Positions 43,204-51,399 of a stretch of DNA of 64,000 nt are shown in pieces. The DNA is from Ornithinimicrobium tianjinense (GTDB taxonomy: Bacteria; Actinomycetota; Actinomycetes; Actinomycetales; Dermatophilaceae). Under the pieces are notes generated by a model. It had not been told where the DNA came from. It did no database searches and was given only the letters and a program-made list of their open reading frames with translations. The stretch's first letter is position 1. Each line of letters begins with the position of its first letter. The stretch spans positions 186,001 to 250,000 of the forward strand of contig NZ_BMEM01000003.1 of assembly GCF_014636495.1 (NCBI RefSeq), given 5' to 3'. The translations under genes were made by a program, and so were the position numbers.

Positions 43204-44073
43204 ATGACCAGCGAGGGCGGGACAGCAGGGGTCCGCGACGTCGACCTCGCCGTGCGCGTCGAGCTGTGCCACGCCGCTCTGCAGCACCTGGCCGACCTGC
43301 ACGGGGTCGACCTCCTCCACGTCAAGGGAGTCGCCTTCGAGCCACGCTGGCGGTCGAGCACGACCGGCGGCAGCGACGCCGACGTGCTCGTCCGTCCGTC
43401 TCAGGTGCGCCGTCTCGTCCGGGCGCTCGAGGAGCGCGGCTGGCAGCGACGCTCCCGCTTCCACACCGGCTCCCCCTTCGGACACGCGCAGACCTACTGG
43501 CACGACCACCTCGGGTATGCCGACGTGCACCGCTTCTTCCCCGGCCTGGGTCGGGACGAGGGGACGTTCGACGTCCTCTGGTCAGCCCGAGACGTCCGGC
43601 TCCTCGGAGGCGTGCCCTGCCCGGTGCCCGACGAGGCCGGCCAGGCGCTGGTCTTCGCGGTCAACGAGGCCCGCAACGGTCGACCTCCTCGCGCGGCGGC
43701 GCTCGGCGGGACCGAGGCCGACGTGGAGACCGGCGTGCTCGACCTCGTTCCGCGCGTCCACGCCGAGGTGGCCTGGGCCGCGGCCCACGGCCGGCTCGAC
43801 GCCGTCCGCGACCATCGCGAGCACGACCTGTGGCGCGCCGTCACGCAGGACGGCGGCCGCGTCGAGGAGTGGGTGGCCCGGGTCAAGGCCGAGCGCACGC
43901 TCACCGGCAAGGCCCTCACCGTGCTGCGCGCGCCGCTCGTCAACACCGAGCACCTCGCCAACACCCGCGGTCACCGGCCCTCGCCCGTGGAGGTCGGCGT
44001 CGAGTTCGCGGACCGCGTCCGTCGCGCGGCCCTGGAGGTATGGCGCTCCCGTCGCCCAGGAGCAGGCCGGTGA
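43204..44073 (+). CDS. Nucleotidyltransferase-fold protein (NTP_transf_5-like)
   Basis: A 289-residue protein resembling the uncharacterised nucleotidyltransferase family PF14907. The core motif is LLHVKGVAFEPRW followed by GGSDADVLVRPSQVRRLVRALEERGW, where the SDAD acidic pair would bind metal. Members occur in exopolysaccharide and lasso-peptide loci with a PqqD-like partner. ATG 43204 was chosen; the upstream in-frame ATG 43156 overlaps the terminator region. It overlaps the next gene by 4 bp. Substrate unknown. Confidence 0.82.
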   Translation: MTSEGGTAGVRDVDLAVRVELCHAALQHLADLHGVDLLHVKGVAFEPRWRSSTTGGSDADVLVRPSQVRRLVRALEERGWQRRSRFHTGSPFGHAQTYWHDHLGYADVHRFFPGLGRDEGTFDVLWSARDVRLLGGVPCPVPDEAGQALVFAVNEARNGRPPRAAALGGTEADVETGVLDLVPRVHAEVAWAAAHGRLDAVRDHREHDLWRAVTQDGGRVEEWVARVKAERTLTGKALTVLRAPLVNTEHLANTRGHRPSPVEVGVEFADRVRRAALEVWRSRRPGAGR

Positions 44074-44381
44074 CGGGTCCGTCGGCGCACCCCGGCTGGG
44101 AGCTGGCTCCGGGGTGGGGTGCGGTGGACCGTCCTGGCGACGGTGACCACGGGGGCCGCCTCTACGTCGCCCCGCTGCTCAGCGGAGAGATCACCGTCCT
44201 GGAGGGCGCCGCCGCCAGCGTCGCGCGGGCGGCGCTCGCCGGGCACGGGCTCGCTCAGATCCCCGCCGCGGTGGCTGCCGAGCTGGGGGTGGAGGTGCCG
44301 GACGTGGAGACCGAGGTGGTGGGCGAGCTCCTCCAGGAGCTGGTGGAGCTGGGGGCACTCACGGTCCGCGACCGTTCCTGA
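44070..44381 (+). CDS. PqqD-like small protein
   Basis: A 103-residue winged-helix-like protein of the PqqD superfamily. Family traits: LAPGWGAVDRPGDGDHGGRL near the start, LLSGEITVLEGAAASVARAAL, and VVGELLQELVELGAL at the end (the 'L..L...G.L' tail). PqqD-fold proteins bind peptides, but partners of PF14907 proteins in polysaccharide loci are unstudied. Start GTG 44070 overlaps the previous stop (GTGA). It converges on the tyrosine kinase gene, only 4 bp away. I found no precursor peptide beside it. Confidence 0.78.
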   Translation: MTGPSAHPGWELAPGWGAVDRPGDGDHGGRLYVAPLLSGEITVLEGAAASVARAALAGHGLAQIPAAVAAELGVEVPDVETEVVGELLQELVELGALTVRDRS

Positions 44382-44385
44382 GCGG

Positions 44386-45894
44386 TCAGGGAGCCTCGTG
44401 ACGGCCGACGTTGAGCCGGCTGCGCAGGTCGACCTCGCCGCTGTCGCTGGTGCGCTGAGCCCTGGCCTTCGCGGCCGCGGACGCGTGGGGCTGTGCCTTG
44501 GCCATCCGGCGGTCGCGCGCGCCCGGCCTGCGGGACTTGGAGCGCGGGCCGTCGGGCTTGGTGGAGGCGTGCTCCCCGGAGTAGTAGGAGTAGTAGGCCG
44601 CCGGCTTGGCCGGCGCCTTGGTGAGCACGAAGCCCGCCACGTGCGACTCCGTCGTGCTGAGCACCCGCAGGGCCTCCTGGACGTGGCGCTTGCGGGTCTC
44701 GCCGCTCGCCACCACCATGAGGAGCCCGCCCGTCAGCTTCTCGATGACCATCGCGTCGGTGACGGGCAGCACGGGCGGGGCGTCGACGAGGATGAAGTCG
44801 TATTTCTCCGTCAGCTCCTCGAAGAGGGCATGCATCTTCGTCGACCCCAGCAGCTCGCTCGGGTTGGGCGGCACCTCGCCGGCGGTGAGCACGTGCAGGT
44901 TGGTCCCTCCCCACCGCTGGGTGACGTCCTCGACGTCGGCGTCGCCGAGCAGCACGGTGGTGAGACCGACCGCGCCCTCGAGCCCGAGGTTGGTCGCGAT
45001 CGAGGGGTGACGCAGGTCGGCATCGATGAGCAGCACCTTGGTGCCGGCGTCCGACATGGCCAGGGCCAGGTTGATCGCGGTCGTGGTCTTGCCCTCGCCG
45101 GGCAGCGTGGAGCTGATGACGAAGGAGTGCTTGCCGGTCGTGACGTCGACGAACATCATGTTGGTGCGCAGCTGGCGGACCGCCTCGGCCTGCGGGCCGA
45201 AGGGGTCCAGCTCGAGGTAGATCGCGTGCGCGTCGTCGTTGCGGCGGACCGGGATGCTGGCCAGCACCGGCCGGTCGCTCAGGGCCTCCAGGTCGCGGGT
45301 CTCGCGGACCCGCTGGTCCAGCGCCTGGCGGGCGAGCGCGAAGCCGATGCCCAGCATGAGGCCGGCCAGCGCGGCGAGGGCGAGGTTGCGGGTGACGTCC
45401 GGCTCGACGGGCGCGGACGGCACGGCGGCCGGCTCGACGACCTGGGCCGAGACGGCGGTGCCGCTCAGCTGCAGCATCGGGGAGAAGTCGCGGGCCACCG
45501 CGGCGAGCTGCTGAGGCACCGCCGTGGCGGCCTGCGCGGCGACCTGGGCGTCGTGCGCCCGGACGGTGACGTCCAGCAGCGGGGTGTCGCCGAAGCGCGT
45601 GGCGGAGACGTCGAGCATCGTGCCCGGCTCGAGGCCGAGCTCCTCCCGCACCGGATCGAGGACGATCGGGGAGGTCACGACCCTGATGATCGTCTCCAGC
45701 TCGGCGGCCGGCATGTTGTAGACGTTGGCCGACTCGGACTGGTTGTTGGCCAGGAGGTAGACCTGCGAGTGGGACTGGTAGACCGGTCTGATCTGCAGGG
45801 TGAGCCAGGCGGTCGCGGCGATGACGACGAGCATCGTGGCGACGACGATGCGCCAACGCTGCATGAGTGAGCTCAGCAGGTCGCGGACTGTCAC
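44386..45894 (-). CDS. Polysaccharide tyrosine kinase (BY-kinase) fused to Wzz domain
   Basis: A 502-residue protein combining a chain-length (Wzz) domain between two membrane helices (about 13-33 and 180-197) with a cytoplasmic tyrosine autokinase. Walker A is STLPGEGKTTTAIN, Walker A' LLIDADLRHP and Walker B FILVDAPPVLP. The phosphorylated tyrosine cluster is AAYYSYYSGEH near residue 435, followed by a basic tail. These proteins set polymer length and control export. GTG 45894 has GGAGG about seven bases upstream. It is divergent from the first glycosyltransferase, sharing a 51-bp gap. Confidence 0.93.
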   Translation of the reverse strand: MTVRDLLSSLMQRWRIVVATMLVVIAATAWLTLQIRPVYQSHSQVYLLANNQSESANVYNMPAAELETIIRVVTSPIVLDPVREELGLEPGTMLDVSATRFGDTPLLDVTVRAHDAQVAAQAATAVPQQLAAVARDFSPMLQLSGTAVSAQVVEPAAVPSAPVEPDVTRNLALAALAGLMLGIGFALARQALDQRVRETRDLEALSDRPVLASIPVRRNDDAHAIYLELDPFGPQAEAVRQLRTNMMFVDVTTGKHSFVISSTLPGEGKTTTAINLALAMSDAGTKVLLIDADLRHPSIATNLGLEGAVGLTTVLLGDADVEDVTQRWGGTNLHVLTAGEVPPNPSELLGSTKMHALFEELTEKYDFILVDAPPVLPVTDAMVIEKLTGGLLMVVASGETRKRHVQEALRVLSTTESHVAGFVLTKAPAKPAAYYSYYSGEHASTKPDGPRSKSRRPGARDRRMAKAQPHASAAAKARAQRTSDSGEVDLRSRLNVGRHEAP

Positions 45895-45945
45895 GGGGCC
45901 CTCCTCCCGTGAAGAAACAAGACGGTTGCGCCATAGTCTATGCGC

Positions 45946-47955
45946 ATGCGCGTCCTCCGGCTGTTCCACAGCGGGGTGATGACCGCATGGAGGGCGCGCG
46001 AGCGTGGGCTGAGGGGGCTCGGCCACGACGTGACGCTGCTCTCCGCCGCCCGGTGGAACGAGGGGGGTGCGGACGTCACCCTCTCCGTCGACCCCTCGGA
46101 CGCCCAGGAGCCGCCGGGCTCGGTCCGGCCGGTCCGCACGCTCGGTCGTCACCCGGCTCTCTTCGCCTACGACCCGCGCCCGCTGTGGCGCGCGCTCGGG
46201 CAGCGGTGGGACGTGCTCGACCTGCACGAGGAGCCGTTCGCCGTGAGCACCCTGCAGGCCCTGCTGATCCGGGCACTGCGGCGCAACCCGGCGCCCTACG
46301 CCCTCTACTCCGCGCAGAACATCGACAAGCGCTACCCGGTGCCCTTCCGCTGGATGGAGCGGTGGGCGCTCCGGCACGCGCGTGCGCTGATCGTCTGCAA
46401 CCGCGAGGCCGGCGAGATCTGCGTCCGCAAGGGCTTTCCCGGGGTCCCCGACGTCGTCCCGCTCGGTGTCGACGTCCAGCGCTTCGCCCCGGTCGACCGC
46501 GAGCCGCCCGCCCCCGGGGCACCCGTGCGCGTCGGCTACGTCGGCCGGCTCGCCCCCCACAAGGGGGTGACGGTCCTGCTCGAGGCGGTCGCGGCATACC
46601 CGGACCTGGTCCTGACCATCGTGGGTGCCGGGCCGCAGGAGGCGGAGCTGCGCACGAAGGCCTCCGGGCTGGGCGAGCGGGTGAGCTTCGCGGGGTCGGC
46701 GACGCAGGAGCAGCTGCCTGCGCTGCTCGGCGGGCTGGACGTGCTCGCGGTCCCGTCCCTGACGACGCCGGGGTGGGTGGAGCAGTTCGGCCGTGTCGTC
46801 GTCGAGGCGATGGCGGCCGGTGTCCCCGTGGTGGCGAGCGACTCCGGCGCGCTCCCCGACGTCGTCGGCGGCGCGGGCGTGCTCGTGCCCGAGGGTGACG
46901 CCGTCGCTCTCGGTGCCGCCCTCCTCCGGGTATGCCGTGAGCCGGGTCTGTGGGCGCGTCTGCGTGAGGCGGGGCTCGAGCGCGCCCAGGAGTGCTCCTG
47001 GCCCAGCGTCGCCGCCCGCTACGACGCGGCATACCGGCGGATGACGAGGACGGCACGCAGCGAGGTGGCGGACCGCAGCGACCCCGAGGTGGTCGTGGTC
47101 GCCTACGGCGCGCCGGAGCTGCTGCGCTCGGCGCTCGCGCCCGTGCGCGACCTGGCGGTGACCGTGGTCGACAACTCCTCGCTGCCGGAGATCCGTGAGC
47201 TGTGCGCGGAGCTGGGGGTCCGCTACCTCGACCCGGGGTGGAACGGCGGCTTTGCCGCTGGCGTGAACCACGGGCTGGCGCAGCGGGCGACGCCGGGCAC
47301 CGACGTGCTGCTGCTCAACCCGGACGCCGTGGTGGACGTGGACGGCATACGCGCCCTGCACCGGGCCCTCCGGGCCGAGCCCGACCTGGCGAGCGTGGCG
47401 CCCGCGCAGGTGGACGGGGACGGTGGACGGGCGCGGGTGGCCTGGCCGTTCCCCTCGCCTTGGGGGTCGTGGCTGGAGGCGGTCGGGCTGGGGCGTCTGA
47501 ACGACCGGCGCCAGGACTACGTGATCGGGTCGGTGCTGCTGCTGCGCGCGGAGGCGCTGGAGCAGGTCGGCGGGCTCGACGAGGACTTCTTCCTGTATGC
47601 CGAGGAGACCGACTGGGCCCGGCGCGCGGCGCTGATGGGGTGGCGGCACCGGCTGGTGCCGGAGGTCACCGCGGTGCACGTCGGGGCGGCGACGTCGAGC
47701 GACCCGGCGCGGCGGGAGACGCACTTCCACGCAGGGCAGGAGCGCTACCTGCGCAAGCACTTCGGCGCGGCCGGGTGGCAGGTGGCGCGGGCCGGTCAGT
47801 GGGCCGGGGCGACGGTGCGGTCGGTGGTGCTGCCCGGCGAGCGCGGCGCCGCGGCGCGGCGGCGGGCCGCGCTGCTGCGCCAGGGCCCGTGGGCGGTCGA
47901 GCGGGAGCGCTTCCCTCGACCGGAGCGGGTCGTGCGCGAGAAGGTGGGGCCATGA
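45946..47955 (+). CDS. Two-domain glycosyltransferase: GT4 fused to GT2
   Basis: About 669 residues. The N-terminal half (about 1-365) is a GT4 enzyme: RVGYVGRLAPHKGVTVLLEAV, EQFGRVVVEAMAAGVPVVASDSGALPD. The C-terminal half (about 375-669) is a GT2 of the rhamnosyltransferase type: VVVVAYGAPELL, TVVDNSS, LDPGWNGGFAAGVNHGL, LLLNPDAVVD and FFLYAEETDW. One chain would therefore make two glycosidic bonds in the polysaccharide repeat. ATG 45940 or 45946 could start it; no ribosome site is seen and CATAGT lies eight bases before 45946, so a leaderless mRNA is possible. It overlaps the next gene by 4 bp. Confidence 0.9.
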   Translation: MRVLRLFHSGVMTAWRARERGLRGLGHDVTLLSAARWNEGGADVTLSVDPSDAQEPPGSVRPVRTLGRHPALFAYDPRPLWRALGQRWDVLDLHEEPFAVSTLQALLIRALRRNPAPYALYSAQNIDKRYPVPFRWMERWALRHARALIVCNREAGEICVRKGFPGVPDVVPLGVDVQRFAPVDREPPAPGAPVRVGYVGRLAPHKGVTVLLEAVAAYPDLVLTIVGAGPQEAELRTKASGLGERVSFAGSATQEQLPALLGGLDVLAVPSLTTPGWVEQFGRVVVEAMAAGVPVVASDSGALPDVVGGAGVLVPEGDAVALGAALLRVCREPGLWARLREAGLERAQECSWPSVAARYDAAYRRMTRTARSEVADRSDPEVVVVAYGAPELLRSALAPVRDLAVTVVDNSSLPEIRELCAELGVRYLDPGWNGGFAAGVNHGLAQRATPGTDVLLLNPDAVVDVDGIRALHRALRAEPDLASVAPAQVDGDGGRARVAWPFPSPWGSWLEAVGLGRLNDRRQDYVIGSVLLLRAEALEQVGGLDEDFFLYAEETDWARRAALMGWRHRLVPEVTAVHVGAATSSDPARRETHFHAGQERYLRKHFGAAGWQVARAGQWAGATVRSVVLPGERGAAARRRAALLRQGPWAVERERFPRPERVVREKVGP

Positions 47956-49265
47956 CGCTCACGTGGCGTGACGTGGTCCAGCGCGCCGGGATCGGTGTGC
48001 TGGTCGCGGCTGCCGTCGTCCTGGCGCTCGGCGTGGCCTGGCTCGTGCCGAACCAGCCGATGCTGGCGCTCGGGGTCGCGGTGGTGGTGCTGGTCGGGAT
48101 CGCCGCGCTCGTGGAGCCGGCGACGCTGCCGGTCCTGGCGATGCCGCTGAGCGTGGTGGTCCTGCGGGTCTCGGCCGGAGGGACCGACCTGACGCTCTCC
48201 GACGCGGTCCTGGCGCTCGCCTTCTGGCCGGCGGTGCTGATGTCACCGAGGCCGTTCAGCAAGGAGCTGCGCGCGCTGCTGTGGCTCAACGTGGTCTACC
48301 AGGCCTTGACGATCTTCACCCTGATCGCCAACCCGTTCCTGGCTAACACGGTCGAGTGGTTCCACGCGTGGCTGCTGGTGTCGGGCGCGCTGATCGTCGG
48401 GTGGGCGGTCGGGGCGAGCGGCCACGCGCGGCTGGGGATCACGATGTTTCTCATCGCCTGCCTGCTCCTCGCCCTGCCGACCATCGCCCAGGCCGCGCTG
48501 CAGTACGCCGGCGGCAACTTCGGGGCGGTTTATCCCCGGTGGCCGTGGCCGATGCACAAGAACTTCATCGGGACGCTCCTGGTGTCCGCCGCGCTCGTCC
48601 TGTATGCCCGGCCGTCCTGGTTGGGATGGACGAAACGCTGGGCGGTGCCGGGTCTGCTCGTCCTCGTGGTCGCCATCGCCGTCTCGCAGTCCAGGCAGGC
48701 GCTCGTCGGGCTCGCGGTCGGTCTGCTCGTCATCTCACTACGTCGCCATGACGAGCGGCGTCGCGCGACGATCGCGCTCGCTGCCCTCTTGCCGATCGGC
48801 TACATCGTTCTCACCATGGTGCGCGACCAGATCGCCTCGGGCAACGAGCACAACTCCTGGTTCCAGCGACTCGAGTGGTATATCGAGTCGTACCGCATCT
48901 GGCTCCAGTCGCCCTGGTTCGGGCATGGACTGCGGTTCTGGACCCAGGAAGGTGCAGTGGCGCAGTTCCAGCCGCCGAACGCGTTCCTCGAGGTGGCCGC
49001 CTCGACCGGCGTGGTCGGGGTGCTCGGATTCGTCGTGCTCTGGGTGGGGGCGATCGTCGTGCTCTTCAGGATGGACCCCGCGTTTGGGACTCTTGCCCTG
49101 GCGCTCGCCGTGTCCCGCATCACCGTGAGCCAGTTCGACCTGTTCTGGGTCAGCATCTCGGTCTCCGTGCCGTTCCTGCTGATCGGCACCTGCATCGGCG
49201 TCAGCAGGGCCCGGCACTCAGCACCGGAGAAGAGCGAGGGCGGACGCCTGGTGACTGTCGCGTGA
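47952..49265 (+). CDS. O-antigen ligase/polymerase-like membrane protein (Wzy-like)
   Basis: A 437-residue protein with about 11-12 membrane helices and one larger extracytoplasmic loop (about 275-345) containing NEHNSWFQRLEWYIESYRIW and PWFGHGLRFWTQEG, in the manner of the Wzy_C/O-antigen ligase family with its conserved H/G and R residues (NAFLEVAASTGVVGVLG follows). It would polymerise or ligate lipid-linked repeat units outside the membrane. ATG 47952 overlaps the previous stop by 4 bp (ATGA), and its own stop overlaps the next GTG. Confidence 0.9.
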   Translation: MTLTWRDVVQRAGIGVLVAAAVVLALGVAWLVPNQPMLALGVAVVVLVGIAALVEPATLPVLAMPLSVVVLRVSAGGTDLTLSDAVLALAFWPAVLMSPRPFSKELRALLWLNVVYQALTIFTLIANPFLANTVEWFHAWLLVSGALIVGWAVGASGHARLGITMFLIACLLLALPTIAQAALQYAGGNFGAVYPRWPWPMHKNFIGTLLVSAALVLYARPSWLGWTKRWAVPGLLVLVVAIAVSQSRQALVGLAVGLLVISLRRHDERRRATIALAALLPIGYIVLTMVRDQIASGNEHNSWFQRLEWYIESYRIWLQSPWFGHGLRFWTQEGAVAQFQPPNAFLEVAASTGVVGVLGFVVLWVGAIVVLFRMDPAFGTLALALAVSRITVSQFDLFWVSISVSVPFLLIGTCIGVSRARHSAPEKSEGGRLVTVA

Positions 49266-50401
49266 TCATCCTTCAGATCTCTCCCGAGTTCGAGCCTGGG
49301 ACGGGGGTCGGTGGTGTGGCTGCGGCTCTGGAGGCTCGATGGCTGGACCTCGGTCACGACGTGCGCAGGTTCGGACCGCACGAGGCCGGCTGCGCCTTCC
49401 TCGCAGCGCCGGCTCCCGGAGTCCGCGGCCGGGCACGGCACGCCGCGCGGGTGATCTGGTTCTCCACGGTCGGAACGATCCGCGCACGTCGGGCGGTCCG
49501 CGCACTTCCCGAAGGCGCGGTGTCGATCTGCCACAACGACGCTCTCGCTGGTGACGTCTACGTGAACCATGGGGTGCTGACGTCCGCGATGAAGGCACGC
49601 GGGCACTTCGCGTGGCGCATGATGCGGAACCCGCTGCACCTGATCACCACCGTCCGGGACCTCTACCGTTATCGCGCAGGTGTCCATCAAGTTGTCGTCA
49701 ACCTCAGCGACTCTGACTGCCGCACCCTCGTCGGCTCCTACGGGCTGCCTCGTGAACGGGCGGTCGTCATCCCGAATGGGGTGCACCTCGCGAGGTTCGT
49801 TCCCGCCTCCCCCTCGGAGCGCGACAGCGCTCGGCAGGCGCTCGGCATACCGCGCGACGTCGCCGTCGCGGTCTTCGTCGGGCACGAGTTCGAACGGAAA
49901 GGTCTGCCTCTTCTCCTCGCTGCCGCTTCTGACCTCCCCGACCACCACGTCGTGGTCGTGGGCGGCACACCGCAGCAGATCGACTCGGCACGAGCCGACC
50001 TTTCGGCGGAGGTCGCTGCACGCGTGCACTGGACCGGACGGATCCCCGACCCGAGACGAGCCTTGGCTGCATCGGACGTGCTCGTGCTGCCCAGCGCCTA
50101 CGAGGCCAACCCCCTGGTCGTCCTCGAAGCTCTTGCGTCCGGCCTGCAGGTCGTCGCGACACCCGTGGGCTCGGTGCCCGACACTCTGGTGAACGACGAC
50201 GTGGCTCGGGTCGTGGACCTCAGTGTGGACGGGGTGCGGAATGGCTTGCGCGCGCTCGCCGCCAGCAGGCGCGTCACGCCGAGGATCGAATTGCAGGCCA
50301 GGGCTCGGGACCGCGCCGCTCCCACGAGCTGGGACCGGGTGGCCCAGTCCTACCTTGACCTCTTCGAGAACCTGCGCCCTCGACGGACGCCGACAGTATG
50401 A
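49262..50401 (+). CDS. GT4-family glycosyltransferase
   Basis: A 379-residue GT-B enzyme. N-terminal LQISPEFEPGTGVGGVAAALEARW is the usual GT4 acceptor-side start. The donor domain has VIPNGVHLARF, AVFVGHEFERKGLPLLLAA, LPSAYEANPLVVLEALASGLQVVATPVGSVPD (E-x7-E-like EANPLVVLEAL). Sugar and linkage cannot be predicted. GTG 49262 and its stop at 50401 both lie in 4-bp overlaps with neighbours. Confidence 0.9.
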   Translation: MIILQISPEFEPGTGVGGVAAALEARWLDLGHDVRRFGPHEAGCAFLAAPAPGVRGRARHAARVIWFSTVGTIRARRAVRALPEGAVSICHNDALAGDVYVNHGVLTSAMKARGHFAWRMMRNPLHLITTVRDLYRYRAGVHQVVVNLSDSDCRTLVGSYGLPRERAVVIPNGVHLARFVPASPSERDSARQALGIPRDVAVAVFVGHEFERKGLPLLLAAASDLPDHHVVVVGGTPQQIDSARADLSAEVAARVHWTGRIPDPRRALAASDVLVLPSAYEANPLVVLEALASGLQVVATPVGSVPDTLVNDDVARVVDLSVDGVRNGLRALAASRRVTPRIELQARARDRAAPTSWDRVAQSYLDLFENLRPRRTPTV

Positions 50402-51399
50402 GGATCTTGCATGTGGTGCGATCCGACGGATTCTCTGGGGTGGAGCGGCACATCGCCACCCTTGCGCGTGCGCAGGCCGAGGCTGGTCACGACGTTACCG
50501 TCGTCGGTGGCAGCCAGGCTCGGATGCGGGTGGCCATGGCGGCCACCGGTGTGCGCACGCTGTCGGGCGACACGCTCCGTCAGGCAGCGGAGAGCGTCTC
50601 TCGGGCTGGCCACCCCGACGTGGTCCATGCCCACATGACGGCTGGCGAGCTGACAGCCTCCCTCGCCAGCAGGGCACCCCTCGTCGCCACCCGTCATTTT
50701 GCGCGTCGGCGCGGCGCCACGACGATCGGGCGTGCCTCGGCCATGGTGATCCGACGGAGGCTACGGCGCCAGATCGCCATCAGCCGCTTTGTGGCCAGTG
50801 CCATCGACGGCTCATCAACAGTCGTCTACCCCGGGGTGGGTACCGATAACGACGCCTCAACACACACACGACCAACCGCGCTCGTCGTCCAGCGACTGCA
50901 GCCGGAGAAGAACACCGATGTGGCTGTCCGCGGCTTCGCGGCAGGCGCACCCGCAGAGTGGACGCTCGAGATCGTGGGACGGGGTCCCGAGCTGAACATG
51001 CTGCAGGACCTGGTTCGAGACCTCGGCATCGCCGATCGGACGACCTTCCTCGGCTTCCGGGACGACGTGCCCGACCTGATGCGGTCCGCGTCCGTCCTCC
51101 TCGCACCGTGCGAGGTCGAAGGCCTGGGGCTCAGTGTCCTCGAGGCCATGTCGCACGGCCTGCCAGTCATCGCCAGCCGCGCAGGGGCCCACCCGGAGAC
51201 GGTCGGGCTGGCAGCCGACGCCCAGCTCTTCGAGCCGGGCGACGCGCAGGACGCGGCCTCGATGCTGGCGCGCATGTGCGCCGACGCCACCCTTCGGGCG
51301 AGGTATGGCGCGCAGCTCGCCCAGGTGCAGCGCACCAACTTCACCCCGCAGGCCCAAGCGGAAGCGACCGAGGCCGTCTACCAACAGGTGCTGGCATGA
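50398..51399 (+). CDS. GT4-family glycosyltransferase
   Basis: A 333-residue GT4 enzyme, opening MRILHVVRSDGFSGVERHIATLARA (donor/acceptor loop GVERH). The C-terminal domain has LVVQRLQPEKNTDVAVRGF, LEIVGRGPELNML, and the E-x7-E motif in CEVEGLGLSVLEAMSHGLPVIASRAGAHPE. It is shorter than most GT4 enzymes (about 350-400) but complete. ATG 50398 overlaps the upstream stop by 4 bp. Confidence 0.92.
   Translation: MRILHVVRSDGFSGVERHIATLARAQAEAGHDVTVVGGSQARMRVAMAATGVRTLSGDTLRQAAESVSRAGHPDVVHAHMTAGELTASLASRAPLVATRHFARRRGATTIGRASAMVIRRRLRRQIAISRFVASAIDGSSTVVYPGVGTDNDASTHTRPTALVVQRLQPEKNTDVAVRGFAAGAPAEWTLEIVGRGPELNMLQDLVRDLGIADRTTFLGFRDDVPDLMRSASVLLAPCEVEGLGLSVLEAMSHGLPVIASRAGAHPETVGLAADAQLFEPGDAQDAASMLARMCADATLRARYGAQLAQVQRTNFTPQAQAEATEAVYQQVLA

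Noticed and set aside
43115-44386. Lasso-peptide or other RiPP cluster suggested by PqqD plus nucleotidyltransferase
   Set aside because: I found no precursor peptide, asparagine-synthase-like cyclase or transglutaminase-like protease; neighbours are polysaccharide genes.
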